Below are positions 1 to 6,309 of a stretch of DNA of 59,942 bases, piece by piece. The stretch comes from DATCHW01 sp036508135 (GTDB taxonomy: Bacteria; Bacteroidota; Ignavibacteria; Tepidaquicellales; Tepidaquicellaceae). The DNA is taken from positions 1-59,942 of the forward strand of contig DATCHW010000026.1 in NCBI GenBank assembly GCA_036508135.1. The letters are read 5' to 3'. Position 1 is the stretch's first letter. Each line of letters opens with the position of its first letter. The notes beneath the pieces were generated by a model. That model searched no databases and had not been told where the DNA came from. It saw only the letters and a program-made list of their open reading frames with translations. A program made the translations under genes and the position numbers.

Positions 1-1
1 A

Positions 2-262
2 GGAATTGAGAAAACAAAAAATAATGAATACGCATTGATATTATTGGATATAAACCTTAAGAAAGGCATTTCAGGGTTAGAAGTCTTATCTGAAATAAGA
101 AAAATTCCATATTATAAAGATATTCCTGTAATTGCACTTACTGCATTTGCAATGGCAGGAGATGAAGAAGAATTCCGGGCAGGGGGATGTACGGATTATA
201 TATCAAAACCGTTTAAGAAAGAAATGCTACTGGAAAAAATCTCGAAAGCATTAAAGGAATGA
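2..262 (+). CDS. Receiver-domain C-terminus of a hybrid histidine kinase (5' truncated by window edge)
   Basis: The reading frame is open from base 2, so the beginning of the gene lies outside the window; the TTG near base 35 is an internal Leu codon. The visible 86 residues are the second half of a response-regulator receiver domain: the phospho-acceptor Asp sits in LILLDINL, followed by the conserved IALTAFAM (Thr switch residue) and the KPF Lys motif. The fragment closely resembles the receiver at the end of the 846-aa hybrid kinase encoded at 12506-15046 (LILLDINLG, IALTAYAM, CTDYLAKPF), so the missing part is probably a PAS/HisKA/HATPase kinase of the same type. It would take part in cytoplasmic phosphorelay signalling; the input signal cannot be seen. 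No clear terminator follows; the gene runs into a repeat-rich gap. Confidence 0.85.
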   Translation, partial: GIEKTKNNEYALILLDINLKKGISGLEVLSEIRKIPYYKDIPVIALTAFAMAGDEEEFRAGGCTDYISKPFKKEMLLEKISKALKE

Positions 263-399
263 AATTGTTTCGTTTGGTTACTACGTCCCGATAAATGCGG
301 GATCTTCGACCGGAGAGATTGTGCGAAAACCCGGATTTTCAAATAATATGTTTGGGCTAAAGCCCAATTGCAGAGCGTTGTAGCTACCCCGTCGTAAAC

Positions 400-572
400 G
401 ACGGGGTAATTAAGGAATTCTAACACAGTCTCTAAACGATGGGGTAATTAAGGAATTCTAACACAGTCTCTAAACGATGGGGTAATTAAGGAATTCTAAC
501 ACAGTCTCTAAACGACGGGGTAATTAAGGAATTCTAACACAGTCTCTAAACGACGGGGTAATTAAGGAATTT
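400..572. repeat. 38-bp tandem repeat array 1
   Basis: Units start at 400, 438, 476, 514 and 552, exactly 38 bp apart (four full copies plus a partial). The unit begins GACGGGGTAATTAAGGAATT and ends ACACAGTCTCTAAAC. Units differ only by a C/T change in the GAC/GAT start. There are no spacers, so it is not CRISPR. 38 is not a multiple of three, which argues against a protein repeat. Confidence 0.9.
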
Positions 573-776
573 CTTCTCGTTATGATGCTCCAGCGTTGTA
601 ACGTGAATTTCTTCTCGTTACGATGCTCCAGCGTTGTAACGTGAATTTGTTTGTTTACTACGTCCCGATAAATGCGGGATCTTCGACTGGAGAGATTGTG
701 TGAAAACCCGGATTTTCAAATAATATGTTTGGGCTAAAGCCCAATTGCAGGGCGTTGTAGCTACCCCGTCGTAAAC

Positions 777-977
777 GACGGGGTAATTAAGGAATTCTAA
801 CACAGTCTCTAAACGATGGGGTAATTAAGAAATTCTAACACAGTCTCTAAACGACGGGGTAATTAAGAAATTCTAACACAGTCTCTAAACGACGGGGTAA
901 TTAAGGAATTCTAACACAGTCTCTAACGACGGGGTAATTAAGGAATTCTAACACAGTCTCTAACGACGGGGTAATTT
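777..977. repeat. 38-bp tandem repeat array 2
   Basis: Same unit as the array at 400-572, with starts at 777, 815, 853, 891, 928 and 965 (partial). Two units lack one A (37 bp), and some carry AAGAAATT instead of AAGGAATT. It ends close to the stop codon of the histidine kinase gene on the minus strand, so it lies in that gene's downstream region. Confidence 0.9.
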
Positions 978-1020
978 TCTTATTTTCACTCTATCCTGAC
1001 CTTCGTAAAGAGAAAAATTT

Positions 1021-2472
1021 TTATTGCATATTTCCTGCTTTTAAGGTGAAGTTGATGGTGCTTCCTTTACCTTCTTCACTCTCCACCCAAATTTTTCCTC
1101 TGTTTTTTTCAATGAAATCTTTGCAAAGCAGTAAGCCAAGTCCGGTGCTTGGTTCGTCATCTGTTCCTTTTCTGTTGGTTTGCTTTTCTAAAATGAAAAG
1201 ATTTTCGAGTGTTTCTTTGCTCATACCAATTCCTGTATCCTTAACGGAAATTTCAACGGCATTATCCATTGTCATTGCGGGGAGTTCTTTGTTGAAGGCA
1301 TCCCGTTCTTTTGCCGTTATAATAATTTTTCCACCATGCATAGTAAACTTGAGAGCGTTGGATACAAGATTCCTGAATATTGTTTCAAGCATAGGACGGT
1401 CAGCCAAGATAGAAATATTTTCCGGAATTTGTGTTTGAAGTTCGATTTCTTTTTGTCTGGCAGTTTCTTTAAATAGATCAAGAGTGTTTCCAAAAATTTC
1501 TGCTAACCGGATTGTCTCCTGATTGAACTGAGTTGACCCTCCTTGTATCTTTGACCATTCAAGTAAATTTGTAAGTAAACCATATAGATTATTTGCAGAA
1601 CGATGTAAACTATGTGCAATTTTCTGAAGTTGATCAATCGTCATAACATTCAGTTCTTCAACCAGTATTTCAGTAAAACCAAGAAACGAATTGAAAGGGC
1701 TTCGCAAGTCGTGTGCAATGATTGAGAAGAATTTGTCTTTTTGTGCGTTGATTTTTTCTAATTGCTGATTTTTAAGATTGATATCTTCCTCTGTCAGTTT
1801 TCGCACGGCGATTTCGTTCTTCAGCACATTATTTTTCGATTTAATTATCATGAAAAAGACTAACACAATCAGTACCAGTACAATCAATACGCTTGATTCG
1901 ATTACTTCGTATGTGATAAAATTGTTCCACTGATTCGCATCAAAATCCATTCCAAATACTGCAATAATTTTCCCGTTTGCGGGATCTCTTATTGGGATTA
2001 GCGGGCTCACCCACGTTCCCCACCTATCAGTATCTTCTTTAGTAATTATTTCTTTTCCATCTTTAAATATCTGTCTATCATCCGGATTAGCTTCTGTGTA
2101 CTCCTGCCCTGGAGGCGAATAGTCTTTAGAATCTTCCAATTCGGAATCTGCAATAAAAAAGATTTTGTCATTAATTTCCGTGTATAAGTATGCAAATCTC
2201 GCTTCATTATTGACGCTGATTACCTTCATTAAGATATTTTTAAGATTACGATAACGCGGGTTTTCGATATCTGAAGGCGATACATCAAGCGCTTTTATAT
2301 CATCAACCGGTAATGAAGCCGCAACGGACCTCGCAATTTGCATTACTTTTTCACTCTCCTGCTCTTTGATTCGAATCCAGGTAAAGCGAATATACACGAC
2401 ACTGATTATGGCGATTACCAATAATAATAACGTGTGCTCAAATATTTTTTTAAACAATTTAGTATTTTTCAT
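1021..2472 (-). CDS. Membrane sensor histidine kinase with extracytoplasmic sensor domain
   Basis: Sensor kinase of about 483 residues. An N-terminal membrane segment (about 10-30) and a second one (about 195-215) enclose a periplasmic domain of roughly 160 residues that looks like a dCache/PDC-type small-molecule sensor. After a coiled-coil linker comes HisKA, with the phospho-acceptor His in FFSIIAHDLRSPFNSFLGF (about residue 250), then a HATPase_c domain with N box (NLVSNALKF), G1 (DTGIGM) and G2 (GLGLLL). It would autophosphorylate in response to an external ligand and pass phosphate to a separate regulator; no receiver domain or adjacent regulator gene is present, so it is orphan here. 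ATG at 2472 is chosen over the TTG nine bases upstream because GGAG lies about 10 nt before the ATG but only 1 nt before the TTG. Confidence 0.88.
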   Translation of the reverse strand: MKNTKLFKKIFEHTLLLLVIAIISVVYIRFTWIRIKEQESEKVMQIARSVAASLPVDDIKALDVSPSDIENPRYRNLKNILMKVISVNNEARFAYLYTEINDKIFFIADSELEDSKDYSPPGQEYTEANPDDRQIFKDGKEIITKEDTDRWGTWVSPLIPIRDPANGKIIAVFGMDFDANQWNNFITYEVIESSVLIVLVLIVLVFFMIIKSKNNVLKNEIAVRKLTEEDINLKNQQLEKINAQKDKFFSIIAHDLRSPFNSFLGFTEILVEELNVMTIDQLQKIAHSLHRSANNLYGLLTNLLEWSKIQGGSTQFNQETIRLAEIFGNTLDLFKETARQKEIELQTQIPENISILADRPMLETIFRNLVSNALKFTMHGGKIIITAKERDAFNKELPAMTMDNAVEISVKDTGIGMSKETLENLFILEKQTNRKGTDDEPSTGLGLLLCKDFIEKNRGKIWVESEEGKGSTINFTLKAGNMQ

Positions 2473-2493
2473 GGTGAACAATCTCCTTTTTTT

Positions 2494-2520
2494 TGGGCTA
2501 AAAACCCATTGCAGAGTGAA
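2494..2520. repeat. Degenerate copy of the GGGCTAAAGCCC repeat
   Basis: TTGGGCTAAAAACCCATTGCAGAGTGAA resembles the TTGGGCTAAAGCCCAATTGCAGAGCG segment of the large repeat at about 350-380. It lies directly upstream of the histidine kinase start, so it is part of its leader or promoter region. Confidence 0.5.
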
Positions 2521-2564
2521 CGTATCGAGTAGGAGATATATTATTTATATATAATGCATATATT

Positions 2565-2657
2565 TTATATAAAAACAAAGTAATTTAATAAAACGTTTTG
2601 TAAAAATATTCCGATAAAAAGCACAAATCCAAACAAAAAAAATATTACTTTTTTCAT
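2565..2657 (-). CDS. Possible 30-aa membrane peptide
   Basis: A short open frame starts ATG AAA AAA and encodes a single strongly hydrophobic stretch (MKKVIFFLFGFVLFIGIF...). This is either a small membrane peptide or the remnant of a signal peptide or lipoprotein N-terminus. It sits between a strong hairpin (2683-2722) and the histidine kinase, on the kinase strand. No clear ribosome binding site or homologue is recognised. A+T-rich DNA readily yields such frames, so the call is weak. Confidence 0.2.
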   Translation of the reverse strand: MKKVIFFLFGFVLFIGIFLQNVLLNYFVFI

Positions 2658-2682
2658 ATAGTTAATAATTAAATAAAGTCTA

Positions 2683-2722
2683 TTAATCAAAAAAGAAGTT
2701 CTTTAACTTCTTTTTTGATTAA
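2683..2722. terminator. Perfect 18-bp A/T-rich hairpin with 4-nt loop
   Basis: TTAATCAAAAAAGAAGTT at 2683-2700 and its exact reverse complement at 2705-2722 surround the loop CTTT. The stem contains T6/A6 runs and could terminate transcription in either direction. It lies between divergently oriented genes (stop-proximal for neither), so which transcript it would end is unclear. The structure is certain; the terminator role is an inference. Confidence 0.5.
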
Positions 2723-2789
2723 AATTTACACCCGTCTGTTTTGAATTTGAAAAGAAATGAATTAAATTCATTAAGTAGTATAATTTTGT

Positions 2790-2903
2790 GCCATTGTTGG
2801 TGTTTTAGCGAAGCGACACCAACCAATGTGAAAATGAGATGCATGTGATAATGATATGTTGTTGGTGGCGTTAGCTGGCGCTAACTTAAACACCAACAAC
2901 GGC
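2790..2903. repeat. Two-hairpin dispersed palindromic element, copy 1 (diverged)
   Basis: The element runs from GCCATTGTTGGTG to CACCAACAACGGC, so its ends form an imperfect inverted repeat. Inside are two hairpins: ATTGTTGGTGT with ACACCAACCAAT, and GTTGTTGGTG with CACCAACAAC, the second containing an inner GTTAGC/GCTAAC stem. It matches copies at 23962-24055 and 25507-25600 in layout and in the hairpin stems but differs in the linkers. Confidence 0.75.
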
Positions 2904-2972
2904 TATTGGTAATAGCGACTTGCTTTTATTAATTGAATCGCTCAATTTATGGGTAACTAAAAATAAAAAAAT

Positions 2973-3149
2973 ATGGAAGCCAAAATAGAAAACGGAAAAT
3001 TAATCATCATTATTGATTTGCAAGAGCCCACGGCCAGCGCATCCGGTAAAAATTTAGTAGTAGCCACCACACATGGCAACGTAGTCACAGAATGTGTCAT
3101 AGACGGAAAGAATGTGGTGATTGGGCTGAATGCGTATATAAAGAAATAA
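2973..3149 (+). CDS. Small conserved-looking protein (58 aa), function unknown
   Basis: ATG start and TAA stop give a 58-residue protein with a regular beta-like composition: ENGKLIIIIDLQEP, then ASGKNLVVATTHGNV and a C-terminal GKNVVIGLNAYIKK. The pattern ASGKtLVVAsT.GN followed by VxGLNAYIKK is one I associate with small uncharacterised proteins of Bacteroidota and their phages, but I cannot name a function. A second small gene (zinc ribbon, 3228) follows after 78 bp on the same strand, and a dispersed palindromic element lies just upstream. Codon use and the lack of low-complexity residues support a real gene. Confidence 0.6.
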   Translation: MEAKIENGKLIIIIDLQEPTASASGKNLVVATTHGNVVTECVIDGKNVVIGLNAYIKK

Positions 3150-3227
3150 TCTTTCGGTGTTTTGAAATCATTATTGCGTTACCGACCTCTAAAAAGTAGA
3201 TAAAAATTCATTAAATAAAAAACTGAA

Positions 3228-3461
3228 ATGGAAAAAATCACACTCGAAAACATGGATCAGGTCGCAAGTCAAAAGACCTGCAATTGTCCCGATTGCGGAA
3301 GCAATGAGTTAAAAATAGTATTTATTGCGGGCGGACAAACAGGTATTTTTCAGAATTCTATTAGTATGGGATTTAACGTTATTAGTCGTTTTTCCGGTAT
3401 AAAAGCGATAATGTGCACAAATTGCAGATTAATTATTAAACAATTTGCAGATAAGACCTGA
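3228..3461 (+). CDS. Small zinc-ribbon protein (77 aa)
   Basis: The 77-residue protein has two cysteine knuckles, CNCPDC (about 18-23) and CTNC (about 63-66), separated by about 40 residues, as expected for a four-cysteine zinc ribbon. Between them lies a glycine-rich, moderately hydrophobic stretch (IAGGQTGIFQNSISMGFNV). It follows the 58-aa gene on the same strand and may be co-transcribed. Function unknown: nucleic-acid or protein binding is possible from the fold only. There is no strong Shine-Dalgarno, which is usual in this lineage. Confidence 0.6.
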   Translation: MEKITLENMDQVASQKTCNCPDCGSNELKIVFIAGGQTGIFQNSISMGFNVISRFSGIKAIMCTNCRLIIKQFADKT

Positions 3462-3510
3462 CCTTGGATGAGCTACAAAGAGAACCGAATATTAAAGCCG
3501 GAAAAGAATT

Positions 3511-3594
3511 TGGAAATTAAGATTGATTGAAGAACAGAATAAAGAATGGAAAGATTTATTCTATGAAATTACAGACGAAGAGGAAGAAAAGTAA
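3511..3594 (+). pseudogene. Possible C-terminal remnant of a lost gene
   Basis: A frame reading RLIEEQNKEWKDLFYEITDEEEEK and then stop has the charged, helical character of a genuine protein C-terminus. It has no start and is closed upstream by a stop, while a neighbouring frame upstream reads LDELQREPNIKAGKEF. Together they look like the frameshifted tail of a decayed gene. Parent family not recognised. Confidence 0.25.
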
Positions 3595-3672
3595 ATAAGT
3601 GAAGAAGTGAGGAAGTGAAGAAGTGAGGAAGAACAACATGGGAAATGGATTCCAGCTCGGAGGTTGGAATGT

Positions 3673-3796
3673 CAAGGAGGAATAGGAAATGAATAACAGC
3701 AATAAATTTGGAAAAAAAGTCATAAACAAATGGACAAGGAGGAATAGGAAATGAATAACAGCAATAAATTTTCAAAAAAAATCATAGACAAATGGG
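3673..3796 (+). repeat. 62-bp tandem duplication of a gene 5' end
   Basis: CAAGGAGGAATAGGAAATGA at 3673 recurs at 3735, followed by the same first ~15 codons with a few substitutions. The duplicated block contains the Shine-Dalgarno AAGGAGG, the ATG and the N-terminal coding region of the gene starting at 3751. A purine-rich GTGAAGAAGTGAGGAA simple-sequence tract lies immediately upstream (about 3597-3632). Confidence 0.85.
3689..3754 (+). CDS. Possible 21-aa leader minicistron created by the duplication
   Basis: The first copy of the duplicated start (AAGGAGG, then ATG at 3689) opens a 21-codon frame that begins MNNSNKFGKKVINKW like the main gene. It ends with TGA overlapping the main ATG as ATGA (3751-3754). 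Because 62 is not a multiple of three, the first copy cannot be read into the main gene. It has a good ribosome binding site, so it may be translated and couple translation of the downstream gene, or simply be a decoy. Confidence 0.35.
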   Translation: MNNSNKFGKKVINKWTRRNRK

Positions 3797-4533
3797 GTAA
3801 ATACACACTTTATCTCGTAAATGACGAAAAAATCCGTAACTCTGCAGAATATGCTGAAGAGTTCAGCGATTATGGAATGAATATTGGTAAAAAGGGCCTG
3901 GCAACCCTAAACTTTAAATTCATTCCTGAAAATGAGATATGGATTGCAAAATCAATAAAACCATCCGAAAGGCACTATGTCATAAGTAATGCTTTGGCAT
4001 ATATCAGAGGTATCGAAAGAGGTTTAGATCCGGGTGATTCTTATGATAAAGCTATAGATAAAGAAAAATCAGTGCGGACGAAAGATGCCTTGAATAAATT
4101 ACACATTAAAAATTATAAACCTGCTGATAATTTGCATCACAAAGATATTCCAAAAAAAGTTTACATAAAAAAATACGGAGTAATAAATGATGAGAAAGAA
4201 ACAGTAAATATTTTTCTTATAAACGGCGAAGTGGTTCGTGATTTATATAAAACGGATTATGTAGAAGGCGGTCACGCTTATGTTTATGACTGGATTCCCT
4301 TGGATGAAATATGGATAGAAAAAACAGTAAAGCAAGATGAGATTCCTGTGATTATTTTACACGAATTTTTGGAGCGGACATTAATGAAATATAAAAAATT
4401 TCCTTATGTAAGGGCACACGTTGCGGCATCAAAAGTTGAATTTGAGCACAGAGGGCTATTCAATAAAAAAGATGCCTTGAGTCTCACACGCAGTATTGTT
4501 ATGAATAAACTTTTAAGGAATATTAATTATTGA
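3751..4533 (+). CDS. Protein of unknown function with two related halves (260 aa)
   Basis: I do not recognise a named family. The protein consists of two similar halves. Residues about 10-115 read KYTLYLVNDEKIRN..., then PENEIWIAKSI and an alpha-helical region ending AIDKEKSVR. Residues about 128-245 read ETVNIFLINGEVVRD..., YDWIPLDEIWIEKTV, VIILHEFLERTLM, and AHVAASKVEFEHR. The DEIWIxK block is shared by both halves. Only the second half keeps ILHEFLER with a downstream AHxxAxxxE, reminiscent of a metal-binding HExxx motif; the first half has HYVISNALAYIRG at the matching place. No signal peptide or membrane segment, so probably cytoplasmic. The start ATG has AAGGAGG 10 nt upstream. It has a short, partly duplicated leader (3673-3754) and no co-directional partner close by. 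Confidence 0.7.
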   Translation: MNNSNKFSKKIIDKWGKYTLYLVNDEKIRNSAEYAEEFSDYGMNIGKKGLATLNFKFIPENEIWIAKSIKPSERHYVISNALAYIRGIERGLDPGDSYDKAIDKEKSVRTKDALNKLHIKNYKPADNLHHKDIPKKVYIKKYGVINDEKETVNIFLINGEVVRDLYKTDYVEGGHAYVYDWIPLDEIWIEKTVKQDEIPVIILHEFLERTLMKYKKFPYVRAHVAASKVEFEHRGLFNKKDALSLTRSIVMNKLLRNINY

Positions 4534-4606
4534 TAAGGTTAATATTCCATATAAATAAACCCGCATTTTAGCGAGTTTTATAGCGGAACCGATCCCGATG
4601 TGATCC

Positions 4607-4676
4607 AATGAATTCGGGACAGGCTGAGAATTCCCGTGAACATCCCGAAAAATCGGGACAGGCAGGGACGACCTCC
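4607..4676. repeat. Dispersed CGGGACAGGC-type palindromic repeat
   Basis: Contains AATTCGGGACAGGCTGAG, GAATTCCCG, and CATCCCGAAAAATCGGGACAGGCAGGGA, built from CCCGA/TCGGG arms and the CGGGACAGG signature. The same signature occurs at about 26466-26490, inside a coding sequence at 39435-39480, and at about 41690-41730. The rest of the gap from 4534 to 4923 is A+T-rich and shows only one long-range inverted repeat (AGACTATTT at 4777, AAATAGTCT at 4833). Confidence 0.65.
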
Positions 4677-4923
4677 ATTTCATATTTCCCGATTGATAAT
4701 CCTAAGTAATGTATTTTTGTTTTTTATTCTCTTTAAAGCATATTCTCGCTTAATTGCCTCCGACTTCGTTTTGTATAGACTATTTCCCATGGAATAGATG
4801 CTTAAGTAGATTAAAAAAGAAAGCTATAATGAAAATAGTCTAAAGGAAAGATAATTTAATAAATGGGATTCTGATAGTTCTTGCAAATATCTAATATTAG
4901 CGTTATTTTTACACTTCTAAAAC

Positions 4924-4956
4924 GGAGCCGTAGTTCAGTTTGGTCAGAACGCCTGA
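4924..4956 (+). pseudogene. tRNA-Asp 5'-half remnant
   Basis: Bases 4924-4956 match the first 33 nt of the intact tRNA-Asp at 5025 with one substitution (C for T in the D loop). The match stops abruptly in the anticodon arm, where an unrelated GC-rich stretch TCCCGAGAACCCGGGAGAGG takes over. There is no matching 3' half, so it cannot fold as a tRNA. Confidence 0.8.
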
Positions 4957-5024
4957 TCCCGAGAACCCGGGAGAGGGCGCCTTGTTAAGCCGGGAAAAAA
5001 AGTTTTTTAAAATAAGTTTTAAAC

Positions 5025-5099
5025 GGAGCCGTAGTTCAGTTTGGTTAGAACGCCTGACTGTCACTCAGGAGGTCGCGAGTTCGATTCTCGTCGGTTCCG
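5025..5099 (+). tRNA. tRNA-Asp (GTC)
   Basis: 75-nt cloverleaf: acceptor GGAGCCG/CGGTTCC (one G-U pair), D arm from GTTCAGTTTGGTTAGAAC, anticodon stem CCTGA/TCAGG around CTGTCAC (anticodon GTC), and T arm GCGAG-TTCGATT-CTCGT. The discriminator base is G. CCA is not encoded. A terminator follows within 5 nt. Confidence 0.96.
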
Positions 5100-5103
5100 C
5101 TAT

Positions 5104-5127
5104 AAAACCCGCCAAAATGCGGGTTTT
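5104..5127 (+). terminator. Rho-independent terminator after tRNA-Asp
   Basis: AAAACCCGC at 5104-5112 pairs with GCGGGTTTT at 5119-5127 around a 6-nt loop, and the stem runs into T5. It lies directly downstream of the tRNA. Confidence 0.85.
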
Positions 5128-5197
5128 TGTTTATGAAATACTTTACATCTTTATTTTTATTTTAACACTCTTATTTAAATAAACCCTGAAAAATATT

Positions 5198-6070
5198 ATG
5201 GAGAAGCAATATCAGGCAGTATGCTCAAACTGCAATTGTAATTTGATTTTAGAACCCGCTGAAGTTGAGAAAGGTGAATTCACCTGCGAAGAATGTAAAC
5301 ATTTAAACAAATTCGAGAAAAATGCTTTAGTAGAAATGAATGGTGAAGATTCTGAAAATGATAACGATGATATTTATCCCAAGAAAAAAAAGACATCAAA
5401 AAATTATTTTTTAATTGGATTTGTTATACTGGCATTAATAGCGTTAAGTTATTATGCATATACTTCAGATTCGATCACATTTATTAACAGAAAAGGGAAA
5501 GCTGAAGAGCATTTAAAAAAAGGAAATGAAATTTTTACTTCTCTGATGAACTCTCAATCGCCTGATATGCAATTAATACAGACGGCATCATCGGAATTTG
5601 ATAAAGCTCTTGAATTAGAGCCTGAAAACTCAGGAGCATTATACGGAAAATCTATGATACTTGCCAATACAGGAAAATTTTCTGAAGCAATTATTCAATT
5701 AAATAAGGTAATATCTTTGAATGCTTCGATTCCTGAAGCCTATTTTTACCGTGCCTTATGCAATTTGCAAACAGGTGACTTACAAAATTCTTTAAAAGAT
5801 TTTAATAAAACATTGGAATTAAACCCTGAAAATCCTGATGCTCTTTTTTACAGGTCTAATACAAAATATCTGATGAAAGATTTTGCAGGTGCCAAAGAAG
5901 ATATCACAAAGATAATCGAAGCAAATCCGACTCTTCCTAATACCTATGCTCTGCGAGGATTATGTGATGTCGAATTAGGAAATAAGAAAACAGGTTGTGA
6001 AGATTTCAAGAAAGCCAAGGAGTTAGGTTTTCCTCAGGCGGATTCATTAATATTACAGTATTGTAAATAA
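5198..6070 (+). CDS. Membrane-anchored TPR protein with N-terminal zinc finger
   Basis: 290 residues. The N-terminus has a cysteine cluster C9, C12, C14 and C30, C33 (CSNCNC, CEEC), which looks like a cytoplasmic zinc-binding finger. A Lys-rich stop (KKKKTSK) leads to one transmembrane helix at about 71-88. The remainder (about 95-290) is TPR repeats with A-LxLxPEN...A.Y.K spacing (for example FDKALELEPENSGALYGK and FNKTLELNPENPDALFYR). The topology suggests finger inside, TPRs outside. It is likely a scaffold for a protein complex; partner unknown. The TPR part resembles the exported TPR protein at 11749-12465. It is monocistronic between the tRNA terminator and the helicase leader. Confidence 0.8.
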   Translation: MEKQYQAVCSNCNCNLILEPAEVEKGEFTCEECKHLNKFEKNALVEMNGEDSENDNDDIYPKKKKTSKNYFLIGFVILALIALSYYAYTSDSITFINRKGKAEEHLKKGNEIFTSLMNSQSPDMQLIQTASSEFDKALELEPENSGALYGKSMILANTGKFSEAIIQLNKVISLNASIPEAYFYRALCNLQTGDLQNSLKDFNKTLELNPENPDALFYRSNTKYLMKDFAGAKEDITKIIEANPTLPNTYALRGLCDVELGNKKTGCEDFKKAKELGFPQADSLILQYCK

Positions 6071-6201
6071 TATAACCCGATAAATTTTTATTGTATTAAT
6101 AAATAATTTTTTTAGCAGATTATTTGTTGTATATATTGTGTAAATTAAATTAAACTCATATTCAGGTTATTTTATCCTGTTCGAGTTTAATTATTATTAT
6201 C

Positions 6202-6283
6202 ATCATCGGAGCAATCCGGTTTGATAAATGCCGAAATCAAAAACCATTCAGGCGGATTATCTAATTATTTTGAGTCCGATGAT
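6202..6283 (+). promoter_or_regulatory. Structured 5' leader of the DEAD-box helicase gene
   Basis: Nested complementary segments: ATCATCGGA (6202-6210) with TCCGATGAT (6275-6283), AATCCG (6213-6218) with CGGATT (6253-6258), and inside them GGTTTGAT facing ATCAAA. The RNA could fold as one long interrupted stem ending about 25 nt before the start codon. It is suited to temperature- or helicase-dependent control of the helicase mRNA, but that role is inferred. Confidence 0.5.
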
Positions 6284-6309
6284 ACAACAGAAAGGAAATA
6301 AAAATAAAA

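Larger units (their letters stand above)
279..977. repeat. Large repeat region with 377-bp duplication and 38-bp tandem arrays
   Basis: Bases 279-475 and 656-852 are nearly identical at a constant offset of 377 bp. Each copy carries a TCCCGATAAATGCGGGA hairpin (287 and 664), a TTGGGCT/AGCCCAA hairpin, and a perfect 11-bp palindrome TACCCCGTCGT/ACGACGGGGTA that leads into an array of 38-bp tandem repeats. Between the arrays, 568-643 is two copies of a different 38-bp unit. The reading frames on the minus strand here are products of the repeat and show no sign of being genes. It fills the gap between the kinase tail and the next histidine kinase. Confidence 0.85.

Noticed and set aside
196..803. 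Two similar minus-strand open frames (MLEFLNYPVVYDGVATT...) as a duplicated gene
   Set aside because: They are read from the repeat units themselves, overlap the kinase tail or arrays, and the similarity is explained by the DNA duplication.
400..977. Possible CRISPR array
   Set aside because: Repeats of 38 bp are directly adjacent with no spacers, and no cas genes are present.
4924..5099. An integrated genomic island at the tRNA
   Set aside because: No integrase, no 3'-end attachment duplicate and only 68 bp between the tRNA remnant and the intact gene.
4940..5182. An 80-residue open frame on the plus strand
   Set aside because: It runs through the tRNA-Asp gene and its terminator, so it is a chance frame.
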